Assembly: GCA_001795385.1 (NCBI GenBank)
Contig: MGOU01000013.1
Location: 1 to 52,445 of the forward strand
DNA from: Clostridiales bacterium GWD2_32_19
GTDB lineage: Bacteria > Bacillota > Clostridia > Lachnospirales > UBA12420
Reading direction: 5' to 3'
Length of the DNA: 52,445 nucleotides
The position numbers and the translations under genes are program-made. Below are positions 15,791-25,326 of this stretch, piece after piece. Below the pieces are notes generated by a model. That model was not told the DNA's origin. It was given only the letters and a program-made list of their open reading frames with translations, and searched no databases. The stretch's first letter is position 1; each line of letters opens with the position of its first letter.

Positions 15791-18261
15791 TTTTTTAATT
15801 CAATACTTTTATTCTTAAACTTCAAACTTATTTCATTATCCTTTACTTCCACCGTCACTGTTGCATCTTCTTTCACTTCACCATCGAGCATCATTTCGGC
15901 TAATTTATCTTCTATTTTGGATTGTATCGTTCTTTTTAATGGTCTAGCACCATATTGTTGGTCAAATCCTGATTTTGCTATGTTTTCTATAGCTTCGTCT
16001 GTTATCTTAATGTTTATGTTTACATTATTCTTTATTCTATTTTTCAGCTGTTCAAATAATATTTTCACTATCTCCCTTATGTTCTGATCTGTAAGAGAGT
16101 GAAATACTATTACTTCATCTATACGGTTAAGAAACTCTGGTTTGAATACCTTTTTCACTTCTTCCATAACCATCTTCTTCATTGCTGTATAATCTTTATT
16201 TTCATCTTTCTCATAAACAAATCCCATTTTCTTTGGTGAGATTATATTAGCTGCACCTATATTTGATGTCATAATGATTACTGCATTTTTGAAGTCTACC
16301 TTTCTTCCTTGTGAGTCTGTTATGTGTCCATCATCTAATACTTGTAAAAGAATATTAAACACATCGGGATGAGCTTTCTCTATCTCATCTAGTAGTATAA
16401 CCGAATAAGGTTTTCTTCTTATTTTTTCTGTTACATGCCCACCTTCATCGTGTCCTACATATCCTGGTGGGGAACCTATGAGCTTAGATACACTGTGTTT
16501 TTCCATATATTCAGACATATCTATTCTTATGAGTGCATTTTCATCGCCAAATATTACTTCACTAAGAGCTTTAGATAATTCAGTTTTACCAACACCTGTG
16601 GGTCCAAGAAAAACGAATGAACCAACTGGTCTCTTAGGATCTTTAAGTCCTACTCTTCCTCTTCTAATTGCTTTTGAGACAGCTTTTACAGCTTCATCTT
16701 GTCCCACCACTCTCGTGTGAAGTATTTCTTCCATATTCATAAGCCTTTTACTTTCTTCTTTTTCTAGTCTTTTAACAGGTATTCCAGTCCAACTTGCAAT
16801 AATATCAGATATTTCATTTTCTGTAACTATTTGAGTTGTTTTAGTATTTTCAGTTTTCCATTCATCATTTAGTTTTTGCAACTTTTGTCTTAGTTTTTGT
16901 TGTCTTTCTTTTACTTCTCCTGCTTTTTCATATTGTTCTGTCTTAATCGCTGATTCTTTTTCCTTATCTAAATCTTTTATTTTTTGTTCCATTTCTTTTA
17001 TTTCTTCTGGAGGTGTAAATGTCCTGAGTCTCACTTTTGATGATGCCTCATCTATTACATCTATAGCTTTATCAGGTAAAAATCTATCTGTTATATATCT
17101 GCTTGATAAGCGTACAGCTGCGTTAATTGCCTCATCTGTTATTTGCACCTCATGATGAGCTTCATATTTGTCTTTTAGTCCCTTCAATATTAATATAGCA
17201 TCCTCTTCACTTGGTTCCTCAACCTTCACTGGTTGGAATCTTCGTTCAAGTGCTGAATCTTTTTCTATATGTTTTCTATATTCCTCATAGGTTGTTGCCC
17301 CTATAACTTGAAGTTCTCCACGCGCTAAAGATGGTTTTAAAATATTAGCCGCATCTAGTGAACCCTCAGCAGCACCTGCACCTATTATAGTGTGTATTTC
17401 ATCTATAAATAAAATAACATTTCCTGCTAGTCTTACTTCCTCTATACATTTCTTTATTCTTCCTTCAAACTCTCCCCTGTATTTTGAGCCTGCTACCATT
17501 GATGAAATGTCTAGTGTAACCACTCTCTTACCTTTTAATGTCTCAGGTATGTCCCCTTTTACTATTTGTTGCGCAAGAGCCTCTATCACAGCTGTCTTTC
17601 CTACACCAGGTTCACCAATAAGACAAGGGTTGTTTTTGGTTCTTCTACTCAAAATCTGTATTACACGCTCTATCTCTTTTCCCCTACCGATTACAGGATC
17701 AAGTTTTTGATCTGTAGCCTGTGAGGTCAAGTCTCGACTAAATTTATCCAATGTAGGTGTAGACTTTTGCCTATTACCCACCATTTTAGGATTACCCATT
17801 ATCATGCCATCTTCTGATTCCATCATCCCGCCGGATAACATATTTATTATATCATCATAAAGTTTTTGCATATTAACATCTAATGTAGCAAGTATCTTAA
17901 CTGCAACACAATTTACTTCTTCGAGTAGTGCTAAAAGAATATGCTCAGTTCCAATATAACCTGTGCTCATATTTAATGCTTGCTTCAAGCTCATTTCAAG
18001 TATTTTTTTTGTTCTAGGTGTGAATTCTTGTATCTTTACCTTACCTGTATCTCCAACGCCCAATAATTCTTCTATTTTTTTAATTATATCATCTTCTGCC
18101 ACTCCATAGTTTTCTAGTGCTTTACCTGCAACGCCTTCTTTTTGTCTAACTAGTCCCAACAAAAGATGTTCCGTTCCCACATAACTATGCCCTAGTTCTA
18201 TCGCACTCTCTTGTGCTAGCCTTATGGATTCTTGTGCCCCTTCTGTAAATTTACCAAACAT
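15778..18261 (-). CDS. clpC: ClpC ATPase of the Clp protease / arginine-phosphate degradation system
   Basis: 827 residues from the ATG at 18261 (GGGAGG 7 bases upstream). Two Clp-N repeats (residues 1-145), first AAA module with GEPGVGKTA near 216 and ILFIDEIHT, a UVR-bearing coiled middle domain (EKESAIKTEQYEKAGEVKERQQ), and second module with GPTGVGKTEL, VILLDEIEKAHPDVFN and a C-terminal D2-small domain. ClpC unfolds substrates into ClpP, and in Firmicutes it recognises McsB-made phosphoarginine through the N domain. It is the last gene of an operon with mcsA and mcsB, starting 4 bases after mcsB. Confidence 0.97.
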   Translation of the reverse strand: MFGKFTEGAQESIRLAQESAIELGHSYVGTEHLLLGLVRQKEGVAGKALENYGVAEDDIIKKIEELLGVGDTGKVKIQEFTPRTKKILEMSLKQALNMSTGYIGTEHILLALLEEVNCVAVKILATLDVNMQKLYDDIINMLSGGMMESEDGMIMGNPKMVGNRQKSTPTLDKFSRDLTSQATDQKLDPVIGRGKEIERVIQILSRRTKNNPCLIGEPGVGKTAVIEALAQQIVKGDIPETLKGKRVVTLDISSMVAGSKYRGEFEGRIKKCIEEVRLAGNVILFIDEIHTIIGAGAAEGSLDAANILKPSLARGELQVIGATTYEEYRKHIEKDSALERRFQPVKVEEPSEEDAILILKGLKDKYEAHHEVQITDEAINAAVRLSSRYITDRFLPDKAIDVIDEASSKVRLRTFTPPEEIKEMEQKIKDLDKEKESAIKTEQYEKAGEVKERQQKLRQKLQKLNDEWKTENTKTTQIVTENEISDIIASWTGIPVKRLEKEESKRLMNMEEILHTRVVGQDEAVKAVSKAIRRGRVGLKDPKRPVGSFVFLGPTGVGKTELSKALSEVIFGDENALIRIDMSEYMEKHSVSKLIGSPPGYVGHDEGGHVTEKIRRKPYSVILLDEIEKAHPDVFNILLQVLDDGHITDSQGRKVDFKNAVIIMTSNIGAANIISPKKMGFVYEKDENKDYTAMKKMVMEEVKKVFKPEFLNRIDEVIVFHSLTDQNIREIVKILFEQLKNRIKNNVNINIKITDEAIENIAKSGFDQQYGARPLKRTIQSKIEDKLAEMMLDGEVKEDATVTVEVKDNEISLKFKNKSIELKKHQL

Positions 18262-18265
18262 GTGT

Positions 18266-19267
18266 TTACCTCCCAAAATCAGATAACAGCTTTGATTGTA
18301 TTATTTTTGCTCTCTCTTCATCTCTTTCTGTAGCCTGCAATTTTCTTTCTGCTTGTTTTTCAATATTTGATTTTTGTATTTTTATCATTAGGTCAAAAAT
18401 ATCAACTTCATTTACAAATGTCTTATCGATTAGTTGCATATCCATTCCTAATTTTACATATGAAAGTAAAAGCATACCTTCCTTGATATTCATTAACTTA
18501 GCATTAGTTAATATACCATACGCTCTGTATATTTCATCAACTAATTTTATTTTTTGTTCACTATATAATTTATTTCTAATTTTAATTTCTTGATTAATTA
18601 TTTGCGTTACAACATCATTAAGCCTCTCTATTGTTTCTGCTTCGCTTTGCCCAAGTGTTATCTGATTCGATACTTGATATAAACTTCCCTTTGCTTCAGT
18701 CCCCTCGCCGTACATTCCTCTAACCGCTATTCCTAATTTTCCGAGAAAGCTTATAGCATTTTTTATTTGATTAGTAACCTCTAGCATAGGTAAATGTATC
18801 ATGAATGACGCTCTCATTGCAGTTCCTACATTTGTTGGACAGGCAGTTAAGTATCCATATTCACTATTAAATGCATACATAAGCTTTTTATCTAATTTAT
18901 CATCAATTTCACTTGTATACTTAAAAGCCGCTTCCATGTTATCGCCTTTAACAATAGATTGAATTCTTATATGATCTTCTTCATTTACCATTATACTTGC
19001 TTCTGTGCTTTTTTCTAAAAAAACAGCTCTATCTATCTCACCTTTCAACATTTCGGCACTTATAATATGGTTCTCAACCAACACTAGATTATCAAGTCTA
19101 GAATTGTTTTTTATATCAATATACGTATATTTCTTCTCTGAAAGAATACCTCTTATATCTTTTACAATTTGCCCAGCCTCTTCATTTTTTAATCTGTTTG
19201 GGAAAGGATGTTTTGCAATATTTCTAGCTAGTCTAACCCTGCTAGAAACGATTATATCTTTTCTCAT
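18266..19267 (-). CDS. mcsB: Protein arginine kinase McsB
   Basis: 333 residues, similar to phosphagen kinases but bacterial. IIVSSRVRLARNI at the N-terminus, then a CPTNVGTAMRASFMIHLP segment (nucleotide and catalytic Cys loop) and RGMYGEGTEAKGSLYQVSNQITLG. McsB phosphorylates arginine on damaged proteins, marking them for ClpC. The start overlaps the mcsA stop by 4 bases (ATGA), which fits translational coupling with its activator McsA. Confidence 0.96.
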   Translation of the reverse strand: MRKDIIVSSRVRLARNIAKHPFPNRLKNEEAGQIVKDIRGILSEKKYTYIDIKNNSRLDNLVLVENHIISAEMLKGEIDRAVFLEKSTEASIMVNEEDHIRIQSIVKGDNMEAAFKYTSEIDDKLDKKLMYAFNSEYGYLTACPTNVGTAMRASFMIHLPMLEVTNQIKNAISFLGKLGIAVRGMYGEGTEAKGSLYQVSNQITLGQSEAETIERLNDVVTQIINQEIKIRNKLYSEQKIKLVDEIYRAYGILTNAKLMNIKEGMLLLSYVKLGMDMQLIDKTFVNEVDIFDLMIKIQKSNIEKQAERKLQATERDEERAKIIQSKLLSDFGR

Positions 19268-19788
19268 ATTTTTGCTCCTTTTTGCATTTCCTTTATCTTA
19301 TCTCTTAAATAAGCAGCTTTTTCAAATTCTTCTTCCAAAATCGCTATTTGTAGGTCTTGCTTAAGGTCATTTATGCCCTTTTCCTTAATCATATTTTTTT
19401 CTATCCTTGTAGGTACTTTCCCATTATGTTTAGTATGTCCATGAAGCTTATTAAATACTATAGGAAGTTGTTTTTTAAATGTTTGATAACATTGTGCACA
19501 TCCAAGTTTTCCACTCATCTTAAAATCTGCGTAAGTCATTTCACATTTTTCGCACTTAATTGTTTTCGCTTTTTGACTTTCTTTTTGTTCTTCAAAGGTT
19601 GCATCATTTACTGTTAAATCCATTAGTCCAACTAAAAAATCCTGAAAAGAAATAGGTATGTTTATTATTTCATTTTCTTTAGTTTCTTTAGCACATTGAT
19701 CACACAAATGTATCTCAGTAGATTTACCTTTTATTGTTTTTTTTATATGAATGCTTGCTTCATTTTCATTGCATCTATCACAAAGCAC
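19264..19788 (-). CDS. mcsA: McsA, zinc-binding activator of McsB
   Basis: About 174 residues. The first two CxxC pairs (CDRC near the N-terminus, CDQC) and a second set (CEKC, CAQC) form two zinc sites; the C-terminus has a UVR motif (LQIAILEEEFEKAAYLRDKI). McsA activates McsB and joins stress complexes with ClpC. The start is placed at GTG 19788, where VLCDRC lines up with the usual MxCxxC opening and GGTGG lies upstream; a TTG five codons earlier is the alternative. Confidence 0.93.
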   Translation of the reverse strand: MLCDRCNENEASIHIKKTIKGKSTEIHLCDQCAKETKENEIINIPISFQDFLVGLMDLTVNDATFEEQKESQKAKTIKCEKCEMTYADFKMSGKLGCAQCYQTFKKQLPIVFNKLHGHTKHNGKVPTRIEKNMIKEKGINDLKQDLQIAILEEEFEKAAYLRDKIKEMQKGAKI

Positions 19789-19827
19789 TTTTACCACCAC
19801 CAACTATTTTATTCACTTTCCATGTGG

Positions 19828-20283
19828 TTATATCTTTTTTCCACAACTCTTGCATGTATCGCATGTAGGTTCATTTCCAGTATTACACTCTGAACAAAAC
19901 TTAAAAACACCTATGTTTTGACTATTTTCAGGATGTTTTATAAACTCAGGTATCTCATTTGTATATTTTACTGGTGTTTCTATCGTTGGATCTTCGGAAT
20001 TTATTAACTCTATCTGTCTTTCAAGATTCTTTATATAATCCTTTTTCATATTTATTTGTTTACAAATAGCATCAAGATCGCCAAAATCTTCACTACCATT
20101 ATTCTTTACAGTATAAATTTTAATTCCTAAATCCTTATATATTTTATCTATCTCATTTTTTACTTTTCCTATCTCAAATTCTAATTTTTTAATACTTATA
20201 AACTTATTAACCTTTTCTCCTACATTATTTACTGTGTTTCCTATATTTGTTTTCAAATTTTTGATAAATTGTTTTTTATCCAT
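19828..20283 (-). CDS. Coiled-coil protein with C-terminal zinc ribbon, first gene of the stress operon
   Basis: 151 residues from an ATG with GGGGAG 8 bases upstream. Residues 20-95 are predicted coiled coil (VNKFISIKKLEFEIGKVKNEIDKIYKDLG, MKKDYIKNLERQIE). The last 25 residues hold CSECNTGNEPTCDTCKSCGKK, a zinc ribbon with four CxxC-type Cys. No enzyme signature. It occupies the place where ctsR stands in other Firmicutes but has no helix-turn-helix visible and is not a CtsR homologue. It is co-directional, 39 bases before the mcsA start, and likely co-transcribed from the promoter at 20343-20371. Confidence 0.75.
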   Translation of the reverse strand: MDKKQFIKNLKTNIGNTVNNVGEKVNKFISIKKLEFEIGKVKNEIDKIYKDLGIKIYTVKNNGSEDFGDLDAICKQINMKKDYIKNLERQIELINSEDPTIETPVKYTNEIPEFIKHPENSQNIGVFKFCSECNTGNEPTCDTCKSCGKKI

Positions 20284-20342
20284 TTTCAAATCTCCCCTTT
20301 ATATTATACTTAAGTAAATTTATAATATTTATAACTATGTAA

Positions 20343-20371
20343 ATTTTAACATATTATTTTTTTAAAGTCAA
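20343..20371 (-). promoter_or_regulatory. SigA-type promoter of the zinc-ribbon–mcsA–mcsB–clpC operon
   Basis: On the minus strand, TTGACT (20366-20371), 17 bases, then TAAAAT (20343-20348); transcription would start near 20335, about 50 bases before the first ATG. I see no GGTCAAA direct repeat (CtsR box) and no CIRCE element here. Confidence 0.75.
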
Positions 20372-20485
20372 CTTTTTTATAATTTACCAGCAGTAAAGGC
20401 AAACTTTTTCATACATTTATTTTATGAAACCTTATACTACTAATGCTTATATTTAACAATATCTCTTTTACTTTATAACTATTCG

Positions 20486-23400
20486 TTAATACTCAACCCT
20501 ATTCCTTCCATTTTCTTTAGCTTTATACATACACTCATCCGCTCTTTTTAGTAACATTATCCTATCTTCGCCTTCTCTTAATTCTGCCACACCTATACTT
20601 ACAGTTACTTTAAGTTTTTGAATTTCTCCATTTTCCTTAATGTTCTCAATCGTATTATCTTCTATACTCTTTCTTATTCTTTCAGCAGCAACAACAGCAC
20701 CCTCAAGTCCAGTTTCAGAGAAAATCACTACAAATTCTTCTCCACCGTATCTTGCAGTAAAATCTGCTTTTCTTTTTTCGTATTTTAAATTTGATTCTAT
20801 TTTTCTTACTGTTCCTTCCGTTTTACTAGCTACTTCTTTCAAGACCATATCTCCAACTTGATGTCCATAGGTATCATTAAATATCTTAAAATGGTCAATA
20901 TCCATCATTAGAATGCTTAATTTTTTATTATCTCTTAAGGTTTCTTGCACACTCTTTAACATAATATTATCTAGGAATGCCCTATTAAATATACCAGTTA
21001 AACTGTCTATAGTGGCTTTCTTGAAGAGTTTCGCATTTTCTATAGATACGCCTGCTTGACTTGAAAGTAGACTAATTACATCAAGTTCATCTTCTTTAAA
21101 AAGTCCCCCAACTAATCTATTATCAAGATATAGTATTCCTAAAATAGAATCTTTACTTATTACAGGAACACATATTATAGATTTAATTTCCGTCTTTTTA
21201 TTTTTCAGTTCATGAATAGTTTCAAGATCATCTAAATTTGCCAATAATAATTGTTTCTTATCATTTTCAACTTTTTTTATGATATCATTACTTATCTCAA
21301 AATCTTTTGAAGTCAATTCTTCTTCGCTAATATTTCTTTTTACTTCTGCGTACAGAGCATTATCAATATCAGATTTTATCAATAACAGTCCTCTTTCCGC
21401 TCCTGATAGTTCAATTGCTTTATCTAGTATTCTTTTAAGCAACTCATTTAAATCAAGAATTGAACTTAAAAGTCTGCTTGTATCTAAAACAGTGGTCATT
21501 TTTCTTTCTGTGCTTAGCCTATCAACAGATGTTAATTGTTCAAATGCATTATCTCTTTTTAATTTTAGCTTTTCTTCCAATATATTTAAATATTTTTGTA
21601 TTGCTAATTTTTTAAAAATGTAATATGCCTCTAATAATCTTCCTTTTGCGTCTAAACTTCTTCCTGTATTCTCTAAAAATAACCCATATTCAAAATAACC
21701 TTTTGCTAATTCAATTTTTCTGTTAATCTTTTTAGTTTGATTTATACTTTTTATAAAGTATTTCTCTGCTTTTTTATTTTTGTTAATTAGTGCATAGAAT
21801 TTACCGGCAATTCTTAATGCATGGCCATAATGATTAGGCCATCTTTTTGTTTTTGATAGAGATTTTTTTATTAAATTCTCTAATTCAAATAATGAGATTT
21901 TTATATTTCCTTCAGCTCTATAGAGTTCTATATACGATTCTGAAAGTAGTGAATATAAAAATACAATATATTCAACTAAAAAGTTACTTTTTTCATATAA
22001 TGCTTTTGCTTCACTAAGATGCGAGATTGCACTTTCGTAATTTGATTTTTCCATTTCGAGAATTCCATAATCTGCTGTTGCACAACAATAAATAAAACTA
22101 ATTTTGTTCTTTTTGCTGATTTCTAAAGAACTAGTTACATATTTTTCTGCTTCACTAATTAAACCTTTTTTTGACAGACATCTTGATATATCTTCTTCAC
22201 ATGAAGATATATTATAATTATCTCCTACTTCTTTACATAGGTCTAATCTCATGTGAAAATATTTTAACGCTGAATCATACATGCCGTAATATTCGTATAT
22301 GTACCCATACCCCTGATAAACAACACACAACTCCCATAAATCACCAATTGTTTTATATATTTCCTCCGCTTTTTTAAAATATTCCATGCTCTTTTCATAT
22401 TCGCCTTTCCATGAGTAACAATAACCAAGAAATTGATAACTTTGCGCTTTTCCTTGCTCATCATGAAATTCATCTCTAATCTTTAAAGATCTTTTATAAA
22501 TATTGATAGCTGTACCAAAAAAAGACATTGACATAAACATAGAGGCATAACCACTTAAAGAAATAGAATACTCTTTTGATTTTCCTATCTTTGTTTCAGA
22601 TAAATTAATCATTCTAAGTATATTACAAACAAATTTTTTGGTATCATTCAGTGCATACATCCAATTTAACATAATATAGATATTTATTATCTCCAAATAT
22701 TTATTTTCTATATGTTTCTTTTCTTTTATTTCTCTATTCGCACTTAACCCTAAAATTATCCTTAAAATCAATTCTTTTAATGTTTTAATTGTCAAATCTA
22801 ATTTATTTAACGGAATTTCTTCACCTAATAACTTCAAAGCGTTATTAAGATTTTCTTCGCAAAGATTAAAATCACCTTTTTTCAAATATGCAATACCTAA
22901 TTTTCTATAAATCATTGCTTTCTCTAACTTTGTTTCTTTAAATTCCAATATATTTCCGCAAATAGTTATTGTCTCATCAATTTTACCTATAGTCAAGTAT
23001 ATTTCTGAAAGGTTTTCGCTTGAATCTAACCATTCTTTACTTTCACCCAAATTCTTTTTATATAATAATTTCAAACCTATTTCATAATACTTTATTGCAT
23101 CTTCATTAGAATAAGATTCTTTTGCTTTTTTTGCTGCTAAAAATATATATTTTAATACATTGTCATCATTTTGAGCTTCAACATAATGATGAAGTAAGTC
23201 AAATATAAAACTTTCCGTATCATATCTTTCTAATATCTTCGCAATTTTATTATGCGTTTCCTTCTTTTCATCTTCATCAATTAAGATAAAAAAAGCATCC
23301 CTCACTCTATCATGTACAAACAATAAATTACCGTTACTTTTATTTTCTTCGACAAGTCCTATTTCTATTAACTGATCTAAAATTTTAATTATCTCTTCTT

Positions 23401-25291
23401 GTTTTAAATCTTTTACAAGTTCATAGATCGTACTTTTATTAAATTCTCGACCAATTACAGATGCAATACACATTAACTTTTTTTGCTCATTAGTTATTTT
23501 TTCAATCCTCTTCAAAACCATATCAACGAGTGTATCTGACACATTTAAACTTTTTATCATTCCCCAGTTTTTTATCCATGAACCTTTTTCAAATACTATG
23601 GCTTTCTCACTTACCAAATCATGCAAAATATTTATTGCAAAATAAGGGTTTCCATCTGATTTATCATATATATATATTGCTAGTTCTTTTAAGTTTTCTT
23701 CTCTTTCTCCGAGGGTATTTGAAATTAGCTTTCTTATCTTATCTACATTTAACTTCTTTAGTTCAATCGTTATTAATGAGTATTTGTTATCCACAGCTTC
23801 GCTTTTTATCTTTTCAAGTAAATGTCCTTCTTTTATTTCATTATCCCTATATGTACCTAATATTAATAAATTACTATATTTTATTTTATACAGTATTTCT
23901 CTAAGTAAGTTAAGTGTTGCATCATCTGCCCATTGGAGATCGTCTAAATATATTAAACACAACCTATTCTCTCCTACTAACTTAGAAAAAAAGTCTGCTG
24001 CCACCATCATGAATCTTTTATTTTCTTTATCTTTATCAAGTTCGATTAAAGGTTTTTGCTCACCAATTATTTTCTTTATCTCAGGATTAATTTTAACTAT
24101 AATTTCTCCAAGATCTCCTATATTTTCTTTTATCCTCATAACTTCTTTCTGATGTTCATCATCGTTTAGTTTTTCAAATTTTTTTACATATTCGTCAATT
24201 GCGAGTTTAAATGGGTAGTATGGTTCTTTGTTTTCTTTATTTACGCACCTACCAGATATAAATAGTCCTTCATTTGCATGAACATAATTCTTAACTTCTT
24301 CAACGAATCTACTCTTCCCAACGCCAGCTTCACCTGCAATAAGACAAATGTTTCCTTGCCCATTTTGTGCATATTTTGCCAGAGCTCTTATTTTATCAAA
24401 TTCATCTTCACGCCCAATCATCCTCGTTTTATATGAAATCTTAAGTTTTGGGTCATTCTCTCCAACTACAAATTCTTTTTCTCCATTTTCATATCTTTCC
24501 AAATCATAAAGAAGTCCCTTAGCACTTTGATACCTCAAATCTGGATCTTTCTCTAAAAGTTTTGATATTATTTCATCTATTTCTATTGGAATGTTTTTAT
24601 TAATACCCATTGGTCTTACTGGTATTGTTGCTACTTGTTGATGTAATATCTTTGATATATTTTCGCCATTAAACGATAGTACCTTTGTTAATAGCTCATA
24701 TGCCACAACTCCCAAAGAATATAAATCACTTCTTTCATCTATGTTTCGGTTTAATACGCCTGTACTTTCTGGAGACATATATGAAAATGTACCTATTATT
24801 GCTTCTTTCTCTGTAATTTTTTTAAGTTCAACTAAATGTGAAACTCCAGCATCAAAAATTTTTATGGTTCCATCTTTTAAATTCAGAATACTTGATGAAT
24901 TTATAGATTTATGTATAGCCCCGTTATCATGTAGATGTTTAATTCCATATAATATTTGTTTGATTATCTTTATTATATCATTAATTGAAGAAATACTAAT
25001 CATATTCAATGTTTTCCCATTACTTTTTTCCATCACAATAAAAAGCACATTATCAGCTTCGCCATATTCTATAACATCTAGAAGATTCTCATGCTTTATG
25101 GTTTTAAGTTTTTCTTGTTCTCTTCTAAATCTTATTAAATCTTCTTCATAAACCGTAAGGATATTAGCATTAATAATCTTAAGTGTAACTTCTCTATCTG
25201 TTTCTATATTTGTGGCACTATATAAAACTCCAGAAGTGTTTTTACATATTATCTTTTCAATTTTATATTTACTCATAATCTTTCCAATCAT
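20486..25291 (-). CDS. Multidomain signalling protein: pseudokinase–AAA ATPase–TPR–GAF–diguanylate cyclase
   Basis: 1601 residues, start with GGAGG 6 bases upstream. Residues 1-265 form a Ser/Thr-kinase fold: Lys38 in VTLKI is kept, but the catalytic loop reads IHKSINSSSIL (residues 126-136), so the HRD Asp is Ser129 and the following Lys/Asn are also lost; the metal loop is DAG (147-149). Residues ~290-600 hold an AAA/STAND-type ATPase with GEAGVGKS (320-327) and LIYLDDLQWAD. Then TPR-like helices to ~1220, GAF near 1260-1400, and GGDEF with GGEEF at 1516-1520 and RxxD (1507-1510) 5 residues before, the inhibitory c-di-GMP site. No membrane helix. Probable cytoplasmic c-di-GMP synthase controlled by bound ligand or partner. 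Confidence 0.93.
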   Translation of the reverse strand: MIGKIMSKYKIEKIICKNTSGVLYSATNIETDREVTLKIINANILTVYEEDLIRFRREQEKLKTIKHENLLDVIEYGEADNVLFIVMEKSNGKTLNMISISSINDIIKIIKQILYGIKHLHDNGAIHKSINSSSILNLKDGTIKIFDAGVSHLVELKKITEKEAIIGTFSYMSPESTGVLNRNIDERSDLYSLGVVAYELLTKVLSFNGENISKILHQQVATIPVRPMGINKNIPIEIDEIISKLLEKDPDLRYQSAKGLLYDLERYENGEKEFVVGENDPKLKISYKTRMIGREDEFDKIRALAKYAQNGQGNICLIAGEAGVGKSRFVEEVKNYVHANEGLFISGRCVNKENKEPYYPFKLAIDEYVKKFEKLNDDEHQKEVMRIKENIGDLGEIIVKINPEIKKIIGEQKPLIELDKDKENKRFMMVAADFFSKLVGENRLCLIYLDDLQWADDATLNLLREILYKIKYSNLLILGTYRDNEIKEGHLLEKIKSEAVDNKYSLITIELKKLNVDKIRKLISNTLGEREENLKELAIYIYDKSDGNPYFAINILHDLVSEKAIVFEKGSWIKNWGMIKSLNVSDTLVDMVLKRIEKITNEQKKLMCIASVIGREFNKSTIYELVKDLKQEEIIKILDQLIEIGLVEENKSNGNLLFVHDRVRDAFFILIDEDEKKETHNKIAKILERYDTESFIFDLLHHYVEAQNDDNVLKYIFLAAKKAKESYSNEDAIKYYEIGLKLLYKKNLGESKEWLDSSENLSEIYLTIGKIDETITICGNILEFKETKLEKAMIYRKLGIAYLKKGDFNLCEENLNNALKLLGEEIPLNKLDLTIKTLKELILRIILGLSANREIKEKKHIENKYLEIINIYIMLNWMYALNDTKKFVCNILRMINLSETKIGKSKEYSISLSGYASMFMSMSFFGTAINIYKRSLKIRDEFHDEQGKAQSYQFLGYCYSWKGEYEKSMEYFKKAEEIYKTIGDLWELCVVYQGYGYIYEYYGMYDSALKYFHMRLDLCKEVGDNYNISSCEEDISRCLSKKGLISEAEKYVTSSLEISKKNKISFIYCCATADYGILEMEKSNYESAISHLSEAKALYEKSNFLVEYIVFLYSLLSESYIELYRAEGNIKISLFELENLIKKSLSKTKRWPNHYGHALRIAGKFYALINKNKKAEKYFIKSINQTKKINRKIELAKGYFEYGLFLENTGRSLDAKGRLLEAYYIFKKLAIQKYLNILEEKLKLKRDNAFEQLTSVDRLSTERKMTTVLDTSRLLSSILDLNELLKRILDKAIELSGAERGLLLIKSDIDNALYAEVKRNISEEELTSKDFEISNDIIKKVENDKKQLLLANLDDLETIHELKNKKTEIKSIICVPVISKDSILGILYLDNRLVGGLFKEDELDVISLLSSQAGVSIENAKLFKKATIDSLTGIFNRAFLDNIMLKSVQETLRDNKKLSILMMDIDHFKIFNDTYGHQVGDMVLKEVASKTEGTVRKIESNLKYEKRKADFTARYGGEEFVVIFSETGLEGAVVAAERIRKSIEDNTIENIKENGEIQKLKVTVSIGVAELREGEDRIMLLKRADECMYKAKENGRNRVEY

Positions 25292-25326
25292 ATGTAACCT
25301 CCAAAGTGTTTAGTTACTTTATCTAA

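Noticed and set aside
20343-20480. A CtsR or CIRCE operator upstream of the stress operon
   Set aside because: No GGTCAAA direct repeats and no TTAGCACTC-N9-GAGTGCTAA can be found between the promoter and neighbouring genes.
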